Source: JACPFJ01 sp041738275
GTDB taxonomy: Bacteria > Desulfobacterota > Desulfuromonadia > Geobacterales > Pseudopelobacteraceae
Direction of reading: 5' to 3'
Assembly: GCA_041738275.1 (NCBI GenBank)
Contig: JBGSQD010000206.1
Span: 1 to 21,127 of the forward strand
Length of the DNA stretch: 21,127 nt
The position numbers and the translations under genes were made by a program. This document shows, piece by piece, positions 1 to 5,427 of this stretch (position 1 is its first letter; each line of letters starts with the position of its first letter). The notes under the pieces are model-generated. The model searched no databases and was not told where the DNA came from. It saw only the letters and a program-made list of their open reading frames with translations.

Positions 1-77
1 TGGCCGCCGCCATCGCTAATCAGTTTAACCGTTTCAATCTTAAACTCGCGGGTGTACGTCTTTCTTCTCGATACCAT
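1..77 (-). CDS. IS3-family transposase OrfA, N-terminal 25 residues (partial)
   Basis: An ATG at 77 on the minus strand is preceded by GGAGG at a spacing of six bases. It opens a frame that runs off the window start. The peptide begins MVSRRKTYTREFKIETVKLI, which matches the opening of Tnp_1 / IS3 OrfA helix-turn-helix proteins (basic start, then a Y-T-x-E-F-K-x-E-x-V-K-L pattern). OrfA binds the element ends and is normally joined by programmed frameshift to the OrfB DDE integrase domain, which is not in the window. Identification rests on this short N-terminus and on its place just inside the apparent IS end. Confidence 0.65.
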   Translation of the reverse strand, partial: MVSRRKTYTREFKIETVKLISDGGG

Positions 78-123
78 GACTGTCCTCCGTCTGCTTTTGT
101 AGCAGCTTTTCGGACTGTCCACA
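1..123 (-). mobile_element. Left end of an IS3-family insertion sequence (partial)
   Basis: Read on the minus strand, the lipoprotein coding sequence changes character at about 123, where TGTGGACAGTCCG begins. IS3-family ends usually begin with TG, and an OrfA-like reading frame with a strong ribosome binding site starts 46 bases inside. The rest of the element lies outside the window, so the right inverted repeat, the target duplication and orfB cannot be checked. The exact boundary (123, give or take a few bases) is inferred from the TG end and the loss of lipoprotein-like sequence. Confidence 0.6.
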
Positions 124-769
124 ATATCGGGGGAGATTCAATTACTTGTGTCATTCCCAATAATGTTCCAGCAGTGTCAACTGTTATTGAGTCAACTTCA
201 CTAATTCCGTAATTACCGGTAGAAGTGATTTTTGCAGTCGCAGTGTTGTTGCCTGTGTCTATAATTTGCCATGTTTGAGATAAAGTATTGCCGTTAGAAT
301 ATGACAGAGATTGGCCACCAAAACTACCGATCTGGATAGTTGTGGGCAAAGGAAATGCGTTAGTCGCAGTCGCTACAACTCCATTCGAGAAGACAATTTT
401 ATATAAGGTTCTGTCAGCGTTGTAATATGATTGCGTTGTTGCGTTAAGCAAGACGCCAACGCCGGTCTTTGTAAGCGTAGTCACGCCATTTCTTTGAGTT
501 ACGCTACGTCCATCAAATGTTGTGGTGCCGACAACCGAAGTATGGCTTGAACCTGAATATGTTCCACCTGCTGTATCTGTGCCTGTAATTGTGACAGTGT
601 AGCTATCTCCCGATGTTAGTGAAGCATACTTACCTGTACTAAAAGTTTTTCCTGCTGGTGTGGGTATTGTATTGCTGGTGGAGCTATCTCCTCCTCCTCC
701 ACAACCAGCCAAGCCAAACACACCGGCAACGAGTAATCCCATCATTGAATTGATTAAATTTCGCCTCAT
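20..769 (-). CDS. Small secreted lipoprotein, 3' end disrupted by the IS
   Basis: The start is an ATG at 769 behind an AAGGAGG ribosome binding site. The product begins with a signal peptide (MRRN, then a hydrophobic stretch) ending in a lipobox LAGC, followed by a Gly-rich linker and a long Thr/Ser/Gly-rich domain with beta-strand-like alternation. The predicted product is therefore anchored in the membrane through a lipidated cysteine near residue 23 and faces the periplasm or outside. About 215 residues are native. The last ~34 (from about position 123 down to the stop at 20) are translated from IS DNA and are basic and out of character. No known family or catalytic motif is recognised. 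The native C-terminus is lost, so the gene may be non-functional, although the N-terminal domain is uninterrupted. Confidence 0.7.
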   Translation of the reverse strand: MRRNLINSMMGLLVAGVFGLAGCGGGGDSSTSNTIPTPAGKTFSTGKYASLTSGDSYTVTITGTDTAGGTYSGSSHTSVVGTTTFDGRSVTQRNGVTTLTKTGVGVLLNATTQSYYNADRTLYKIVFSNGVVATATNAFPLPTTIQIGSFGGQSLSYSNGNTLSQTWQIIDTGNNTATAKITSTGNYGISEVDSITVDTAGTLLGMTQVIESPPILWTVRKAATKADGGQSWYREERRTPASLRLKRLN

Positions 770-804
770 TTTTACTGCCTCCTTTTAATTTGAGGGACCC
801 ATCT

Positions 805-890
805 GGTGTCAGGCTTGCAGTAGTGCAATTGTCACTGTAGTTGCAAAATTGCAAGCCTGGCACCATTGATGCCCCTTGCAAGCCTGACCC
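805..890. repeat. REP-like palindromic element
   Basis: GGTGTCAGGCTTGCA (805-819) and TGCAAGCCTGGCACC (850-864) are reverse complements at 14 of 15 positions. The interval between them holds weaker internal pairing (GCAATT with AGTTGC; TTGCAA with TTGCAA). A further copy of one arm, TTGCAAGCCTGACCC, follows at 876-890. The whole can fold into a long hairpin and fills the gap between the 143-residue gene and the lipoprotein gene. The form resembles REP/BIME elements mobilised by RAYT transposases, but no such transposase is in the window, so that link is inference. Confidence 0.6.
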
Positions 891-900
891 TAGGCTCACT

Positions 901-1332
901 CTATTCAGTTTGCTTGGTTTCTATTTTCTGATTGTGCGGCAATGTTGGATTTTTGAGACCAACAGTCTGTAAACGATTATTCAACTCTGTTTGTTTTATG
1001 GTTTTTTCGAGCATAGCGCTGATAGCGGACGAGCCCGTATCAATAACATTTTCAAGAGCTGTTATTGCACTTCCTATTTCTGCAAAATTGTCTCTAGCCC
1101 GCGCATGTACCCTGAGGATTTCCAAATCCTTTTCGCTCTGTGCTGGTGGCAGGAAGCTCATTTGATTATTCCATTCCATTTGCTTTGAAAGGCCAAGCTG
1201 GTGAATTCCAGCCAATAAAAATTGCAATTCAGAACGCCTCTTTTTGGATTCATTTAGCACAGCCCATTGATAGATTGCTAGCAAAGTACTAATTGCACTA
1301 ACTAATGACAATATTATCTGAACTACATCCAT
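901..1332 (-). CDS. Membrane-anchored protein of unknown function (143 aa)
   Basis: The ATG at 1332 has a strong GGAGGG ribosome binding site seven bases upstream. Residues about 4-24 form one hydrophobic segment, followed by a basic KKRR stretch, which predicts a single N-terminal membrane anchor with the rest in the cytoplasm. The remaining ~115 residues are polar and mostly helical, with heptad-like Leu/Ile/Ala spacing around residues 85-125 that could form a coiled coil, and a charged Lys/Thr/Gln-rich tail. No known domain is recognised. The gene lies directly after an integron attC site, and its leader begins with TTAGGC at 1384 (minus), so it may be a second cassette gene. No attC follows it; a palindromic repeat sits there instead. 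Confidence 0.6.
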   Translation of the reverse strand: MDVVQIILSLVSAISTLLAIYQWAVLNESKKRRSELQFLLAGIHQLGLSKQMEWNNQMSFLPPAQSEKDLEILRVHARARDNFAEIGSAITALENVIDTGSSAISAMLEKTIKQTELNNRLQTVGLKNPTLPHNQKIETKQTE

Positions 1333-1378
1333 GTTACTGCCCTCCTCTGGTCCAAGGATAAAGGATTTTGTTTATGAT

Positions 1379-1453
1379 GCCTAACGGGGTGCCCGGTTCA
1401 CCCGCTTCGCCCGGTTTATCAGGGCGGGGCGGCGTGCAACCGGCTGGTTAGGA
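1379..1453 (-). other. Integron attC recombination site (75 bp)
   Basis: Read on the minus strand the site opens with TCCTAAC (1453-1447) and closes with GTTAGGC (1385-1379), fitting the inverse core and core (GTTRRRY) boxes. Inside these, CCGGTT pairs with AACCGG, and an inner GC-rich arm (CGCCC with GGGCG, CAC with GTG) closes on a TGATAAACC loop. This gives the imperfect hairpin that integron integrases recognise as folded single-stranded DNA. The length is within the usual attC range. TCCTAAC is also the exact complement of the GTTAGGA at the other end of the cassette (2263-2257), as expected when the two ends once met in a circular cassette. Confidence 0.82.
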
Positions 1454-2262
1454 TATTCACGTTCCGATTTCAGATGAACTAAATCCCATGCTGCATATGA
1501 ACGCATGTAAACCGTTCTGAAGGTCAATTGCGCGATTGTTGAGATTAGTAAGTTGCGGATGTTTTTGGTTCGCCAGCAGAGCAACAAAGAATACTGCTAG
1601 ACCGACCTCAGCACTCGCAATCAGTGCTTGCCTTAACTCAAACGATCGAGCACCGTGAATGTAAGCAAAGTCCAAGTGGCTCGGCCCTTCTACAGTTTTT
1701 TCAATATGTGTGCTTGCAACCATGGAGTGACTATTCGGATGGGCGCCAAAATCAATGGTTGATTCATAAATATCACGGAGCAGGTCAGCGAACTCCTTGG
1801 TATGAGCATCTTCTAGAATGCGAAACATTTTTGTAGCAGTAAATTCACGTCTGCACGCGTCACGAGAGTTTTTGTCCTTGTCTCTAAGGAGCCAGATTTC
1901 CTGCAGGTCTGGCCTAACTACCATGGCATGCCCATACAAAGCACTTTCTATACTTCCACGAAGGGTCATAAAAACTGGCAATAGTTGACCGCTAAGCGCC
2001 AAACGGACAGAGGCTCGGAAACATGAATGAGCATTTAGCAGTAGAATCCCTGCGGAGGTCGGCCTGATTCCTCCTGCAGTTGGCAGAAATTCCATATAGA
2101 GTTGATCGATGTCGGCCAAAAATTTGAACGGCTCCGACATCGCCACTAAGGCCTCGCCACAACATTCATTGGCTAAGCAGATGAAATACTCCAACTCTGT
2201 GTGGTGCCCCAGCTTTGACTGCCCCTCGGGCGCTTCATTTCTCATGTTCTCGTTTTTCCTAA
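1385..2262 (-). mobile_element. Mobile gene cassette (about 878 bp)
   Basis: On the minus strand the unit runs from TTAGGA at 2262 to the G of the attC core at 1385. It contains one gene with an extremely short leader (11 bases between TTAGGA and the ATG) and its own attC directly behind the stop codon. One gene, almost no leader and a 3' attC whose first box complements the cassette's own first bases is the standard cassette design. No integrase gene is present, so this is a cassette away from a complete integron or the remnant of one. Confidence 0.72.
1457..2245 (-). CDS. Integron cassette protein of unknown function (262 aa)
   Basis: The start is the ATG at 2245, 11 bases after the cassette boundary, with only a weak GAGA-type ribosome binding site. 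The stop lies four bases before the attC site. The protein is soluble and mainly helical. Visible traits are a Cys-rich opening (residues 22-29), a central LRGSIESALYG segment near residues 94-104, a following RPDLQEIWLLRDKD block, and an Ala/Leu-rich hydrophobic helix near residues 205-225. The central pattern (R-x-x-x-E followed by a charged linker) recalls helical cassette and defence-associated proteins of the DUF5677 kind, but this is only a weak resemblance. No function is assigned. Confidence 0.7.
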   Translation of the reverse strand: MRNEAPEGQSKLGHHTELEYFICLANECCGEALVAMSEPFKFLADIDQLYMEFLPTAGGIRPTSAGILLLNAHSCFRASVRLALSGQLLPVFMTLRGSIESALYGHAMVVRPDLQEIWLLRDKDKNSRDACRREFTATKMFRILEDAHTKEFADLLRDIYESTIDFGAHPNSHSMVASTHIEKTVEGPSHLDFAYIHGARSFELRQALIASAEVGLAVFFVALLANQKHPQLTNLNNRAIDLQNGLHAFICSMGFSSSEIGT

Positions 2263-2263
2263 C
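2257..2263 (-). other. Upstream cassette junction (attI-like or secondary site)
   Basis: The minus strand reads GTTAGGA, the G-TT-RRR core at which integron recombination occurs. It marks the 5' edge of the cassette. No attC half-site (a plus-strand GTTRRRY) follows within the next ~150 bases, so this is not the end of an earlier cassette's attC. It is either an attI remnant or a secondary insertion site. Confidence 0.55.
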
Positions 2264-2269
2264 TCGTAT

Positions 2270-2288
2270 TTGACCGGAATACGGTCAT
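2270..2288. promoter_or_regulatory. Operator-like palindrome 1 (TGACC-N7-GGTCA)
   Basis: TGACCG (2271-2276) and CGGTCA (2282-2287) are perfect inverted repeats around GAATA. The site lies just downstream of a candidate minus-strand promoter, about where its transcript would begin, so a bound protein could block transcription. The geometry is typical of a dimeric TetR-type repressor site, but no regulator gene is in the window. Confidence 0.45.
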
Positions 2289-2293
2289 CTTCC

Positions 2294-2322
2294 AATCTAT
2301 TTCGACACTTCAAAACAGGCAA
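2294..2322 (-). promoter_or_regulatory. Candidate cassette promoter
   Basis: On the minus strand TTGCCT (2322-2317) and TAGATT (2299-2294) are separated by exactly 17 bases. Each box matches the sigma-70 consensus at four of six positions. It points at the cassette gene whose ATG is at 2245 and would be the equivalent of an integron Pc promoter. Confidence 0.35.
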
Positions 2323-2392
2323 CAAAACAATATTCTGTTAACTATCTGATAAAAACATGCAAATGCATAAGAATAATATGCCAAAACATCTG

Positions 2393-2411
2393 TTGACCGG
2401 ATTCAGGTCAA
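2393..2411. promoter_or_regulatory. Operator-like palindrome 2 (TTGACC-N7-GGTCAA)
   Basis: TTGACC (2393-2398) and GGTCAA (2406-2411) are perfect inverted repeats. The core TGACC-N7-GGTCA arrangement is the same as at 2271-2287, with centres about 123 bases apart. This suggests two sites for the same dimeric regulator. Confidence 0.45.
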
Positions 2412-2443
2412 TATTCCACGGTATGCTCTCGAGCCATGGCAAC

Positions 2444-2471
2444 GGGTTTGCATCTCAGACAAACCCTTTTT
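2444..2471 (+). terminator. Intrinsic terminator on the plus strand with no visible gene
   Basis: GGGTTTG (2444-2450), a nine-base loop, CAAACCC (2460-2466) and then TTTTT form a Rho-independent terminator reading on the plus strand. No plus-strand gene precedes it. On the minus strand the hairpin has no T run behind it. Confidence 0.5.
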
Positions 2472-2712
2472 ATGATACACGAATAATGCCAACTCATTGA
2501 AGCTTTCTACTTAAAAACATTTTTTATACAGCCCGACCGAGATTATTTATAACCCAGGGTATTTTAGTCTGAATCGCCGCAAAGCCTTGCTGCAACGGTG
2601 TTCAAGAGATTTACGTGTGTGGATTGGGCTTGAGTGGGAAATGGTAAAAATGTGAAAATCAGGACAGGAAAAGCAAGACCGGAACAATTCACACAAAACG
2701 AACGGGCGCGAC

Positions 2713-2729
2713 TGTAAAGTTTCTTTACA
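2713..2729. promoter_or_regulatory. Palindrome TGTAAAG-TTT-CTTTACA, copy 1
   Basis: This is a perfect seven-base inverted repeat around TTT. An identical core recurs at 2851-2865. It has the form of an operator for a dimeric regulator, but no promoter or target gene is evident next to it. Confidence 0.4.
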
Positions 2730-2850
2730 TTGATCGGACAATATGGCGCAAACCGGCACCAAATGGGGCTTTGCGCAGGTGTAAAATTTTTGTCGCGTAA
2801 ATTAAAAAAAAGCACGCAGATGCTTTACCAGTAAGGGCTGGAGGCCGTGC

Positions 2851-2866
2851 GTAAAGTTTCTTTACA
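2851..2866. promoter_or_regulatory. Palindrome GTAAAG-TTT-CTTTAC, copy 2
   Basis: The 15-base core is identical to copy 1 at 2714-2728, and the following A is also shared. The sequence around the two copies is otherwise unrelated, so the palindrome itself seems to be the conserved unit. Confidence 0.4.
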
Positions 2867-2993
2867 CATAGGTCTCGAATGGATGAGAAAAGGGTCAAAA
2901 CTCCAAATTTCAAAGTTGATATTCTTATCTTTTTGGAATTCCAACGTTACTGTCGAGAATAAAACTTGAGAATTGGTCGCCAGGGGGAGAATT

Positions 2994-4514
2994 TCATGAT
3001 TGAACTCGCTCAAACTGCAGCAGGGCCTGCTCCGCCTCCACCAGCACCCGCCAGAGATCCTCGCTGTCACCCATGCCGACCTTGATCAGGTACGAGGCGA
3101 TACTCAGATTGGTGCGGGCGCGGAAGAGCTCCACCTGACAGGCGAAGCTTGCGGTCAGCGGTCCCGCCTCAGCGGCATAGGCCTCAAGAAAGAGACCATC
3201 GGGCAACCGGTGCAGAACCTCGGGGTAGTTGAAAAACTGGTTGCGAAACTGGCTCAGAAAGGTGCCCACATCATAGGCCGGTGGCAACATCAGGGAACTC
3301 TCAAAGTCAATGGCAGCGGCAAAGAGCGTGTCGCGGTTTTCCTGGTTATCCTGGCCGATGATGACATTCTTGGGATGGAAATCACCATGCCCCTGCACCA
3401 GCTGGGACGAATCAATGAAGAGCCGTTGCTCCGCCGCGAGGATGGCATCCTTGATGCCATGGGCACGCTTGGCATGACGATGGCCGATGGCCTCGAAGCG
3501 GGACAGGTAGTGATCCAGGCGCCCCTGTTCGCGCTCCATGAATTCGTCCGCCGGGGTTACGGCCAGACGGGCTGCGTGCAACCGCCCCAGCCAGCGTGCG
3601 CTCAGCTCCAGATAGCTGCGGCCATCCTCGGGACTGGCGGCCAGGATTTTGTCAAATAGGGACTTGCCCCGCACCCCCTGTTCGATCAGGGTCATCCGTT
3701 CGGCATCGATCCCTATGGGGAGCGGCACACGAAACCGCCCGCCGGCAAACTGGTGCCCGGCAACGGCGGCCATGATCTTTTCGGCGCGTTCGGCACTACG
3801 CCATTTTTTCAGATTGGTGATGGTCCGGATGATGATCCGCTCGCGTGTTTCAACCTCCCCCTTGGTACCGATGGTGACTTCCGTGACCAGCGAATTGGCG
3901 CCGGAATGGGGTATTTCCTTGAAAAAGGGGCGGCAGCGGCCATGGCGGATCTCGGTGGCCAGTTCGTGGATATCGGCTACCGGGTGGTCGAAGATCGTGG
4001 GATAGGTACCGGCGTACTGGGCGCCGTGGGTGTCGGTGCCGGCAATGGCGGTGAAACGCAGGCGGTGCCAATCGAAGAGCGCGCGGCTGTTTTCTGCCAC
4101 TCCATGGTTGGAATTGAAGATCTCCACGCCGTCCAGATGCTCGGCCAGCAAGTGGGCATCATCCGGCTGCCGCCCTTTGCGGTACGGATGGGCCCAGACC
4201 AGGGCGGCCAGCGGCCAGGCAGCACGGATGTCGGCCAGTGGTGTGGCGCGGATAATGCTGACATCGGCGCCATAGACCAGGACATCCCCCGCGTCGGAGG
4301 TGGAGACCTCCTGGCCGGAGAAGAGCAGAAAGTGCTCCGGCACACAGGCAGCGCGCCGCAATTGTTTGAGTTCGGATGCAGGCCAGTGGTAGTGGTGGTC
4401 CGTAAGCACGATTCCCTGCAGGCCTCGGGCCAGCACGCGCTTTAGCAGTTCAACGGCCGGAACCGAACTGCAGGAAGAGTGTTCGGCAGTATGGCAATGC
4501 ATCTCGATGAGCAT
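2994..4514 (-). CDS. PHP phosphoesterase domain fused to an aminoglycoside-phosphotransferase-like kinase (506 aa)
   Basis: Residues 1-230 form a PHP metallo-hydrolase domain: HCH at 6-8, DHH at 39-41, GQE at 67-69, WAHP at 107-110, EIFN at 131-134 and GTDTH at 159-163 supply the usual His/Asp/Glu metal ligands. From about 240 to the end is an APH/choline-kinase-like fold with the catalytic HGDFHPKN (376-383; Asp378, Asn383) and a metal-binding IDFE (Asp403). PHP domains hydrolyse phosphoesters; this kinase family phosphorylates small molecules. Having both in one chain suggests removal and addition of phosphate on related small substrates, but the substrate is unknown. The ATG at 4514 follows GAGG and lies 11 bases after the CDF stop codon, so the gene is the last of the recJ operon. 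Confidence 0.85.
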   Translation of the reverse strand: MLIEMHCHTAEHSSCSSVPAVELLKRVLARGLQGIVLTDHHYHWPASELKQLRRAACVPEHFLLFSGQEVSTSDAGDVLVYGADVSIIRATPLADIRAAWPLAALVWAHPYRKGRQPDDAHLLAEHLDGVEIFNSNHGVAENSRALFDWHRLRFTAIAGTDTHGAQYAGTYPTIFDHPVADIHELATEIRHGRCRPFFKEIPHSGANSLVTEVTIGTKGEVETRERIIIRTITNLKKWRSAERAEKIMAAVAGHQFAGGRFRVPLPIGIDAERMTLIEQGVRGKSLFDKILAASPEDGRSYLELSARWLGRLHAARLAVTPADEFMEREQGRLDHYLSRFEAIGHRHAKRAHGIKDAILAAEQRLFIDSSQLVQGHGDFHPKNVIIGQDNQENRDTLFAAAIDFESSLMLPPAYDVGTFLSQFRNQFFNYPEVLHRLPDGLFLEAYAAEAGPLTASFACQVELFRARTNLSIASYLIKVGMGDSEDLWRVLVEAEQALLQFERVQS

Positions 4515-4525
4515 GAGTTTAACCT

Positions 4526-5425
4526 CTATAGCCTGATCAGATCCTCATGTTCTTCCTCATGGGGATTTACGTGGATCATGACGTCACCCACATTCGGGAA
4601 GCCGTCGAAGATAAGCTTTTTCACTTCAGTTGCCACTGCGTGTGAATCTTTGAGAGTCATGTCCGGGTCCATCTCCAGTTTGAGATCGATGATCATGTAC
4701 TGTCCGGAGCGGCGGCCGCGGATGTCGTGGACATGCTCCACACACTGTACGCTTTCGGCCAGGCGCGTCACCTCTTCAATAAAATCCGGCGGCACGCTGC
4801 CGTCCATCAGGTCGTGGGCAGCTTCACGAAAGGTCTGATAACCGATGTGCAGGATGAAAAACGCCGTCAGCCCTGCTGCCAGGGGATCCATGAAACCAAA
4901 TCCGAAGAAGGCGCCCACAACACCGGCCAGGGTTGCGATGGAGGTAAGCGCATCCTTGCGATGATCCTTGGCAATGGCCAGCAGCGCCGGGCTGCCCAGA
5001 TGCTTGCCGGTCTTGTCGGTAAAGCGGAACAGCCATTCTTTGATTATGATGGTGAGAAACGCCGCCGCCACTGCGATCCAGCCTGGTGTCTGAAAGTCCC
5101 GGTCGATAATGGTATGGACCGAGTTAGTCAGAATCCAGACGCCGGTAATAAAGATCACCAGGGAAACCAGTATCGCAGCCAGGCTTTCCGCCCGGCCATG
5201 GCCATAGGGATGGAGCTCGTCGAAAGGTTTGCGCCCCAGTTTGAGCGCCACCATGGTAGAGAAGATGGCCACAAAGTCGCAGGCGCTCTCGATACCATCG
5301 GCAAAAACGGCATCGGAGTGCCCCCAATAGCCGGCGGCCATCTTGCCGATCATCAGCACCGCATTCACCCAGAAGCCGATCTTGATGATCCTGTCGGCAC
5401 TATCAAAACGTTCGCTACGCTGCAT
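4526..5425 (-). CDS. Cation diffusion facilitator (CDF) metal transporter
   Basis: This is an inner-membrane metal/proton antiporter with about six membrane segments (residues ~12-190) and a cytoplasmic regulatory domain (~205-290) containing VEHVHDIRGRRSG and a His/Glu-rich tail. The conserved HPYGHGRAE loop is at 72-80. The position that is HxxxD in zinc CDFs reads Glu46-xxx-Asp50 in segment 2 and Asp154-xxx-Asp158 in segment 5, so the site is all carboxylate, suggesting a harder metal such as manganese or iron(II). The metal itself cannot be read from sequence. The start chosen is the ATG at 5425, two bases after the recJ stop with a GGAG in the recJ end. An earlier in-frame ATG at 5485 would overlap recJ by 58 bases. 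Confidence 0.85.
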   Translation of the reverse strand: MQRSERFDSADRIIKIGFWVNAVLMIGKMAAGYWGHSDAVFADGIESACDFVAIFSTMVALKLGRKPFDELHPYGHGRAESLAAILVSLVIFITGVWILTNSVHTIIDRDFQTPGWIAVAAAFLTIIIKEWLFRFTDKTGKHLGSPALLAIAKDHRKDALTSIATLAGVVGAFFGFGFMDPLAAGLTAFFILHIGYQTFREAAHDLMDGSVPPDFIEEVTRLAESVQCVEHVHDIRGRRSGQYMIIDLKLEMDPDMTLKDSHAVATEVKKLIFDGFPNVGDVMIHVNPHEEEHEDLIRL

Positions 5426-5427
5426 TA

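Larger units (their letters stand above)
2472..2993. other. Gene-free intergenic stretch
   Basis: No convincing coding region is seen on either strand: short open frames lack ribosome binding sites and protein-like composition. Features found are two identical palindromes (2713-2729 and 2851-2866) and a small inverted repeat AAAGCA-N6-TGCTTT in the A-rich segment near 2807-2824. The stretch lies between the 3' end of the PHP-kinase gene and the start of the cassette region. Confidence 0.5.

Noticed and set aside
2547..2913. Short minus-strand open frames in the gene-free stretch
   Set aside because: They lack ribosome binding sites, have mixed and unprotein-like composition, and contain the GTAAAG palindromes read as codons.
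2264..2993. Search for an integron integrase next to the cassette
   Set aside because: No reading frame with tyrosine-recombinase features exists on either strand in this interval.
3000..3659. Long open frames on the plus strand opposite the PHP-kinase gene
   Set aside because: They mirror the codon bias of the high-GC minus-strand gene and show no domain or start signal.
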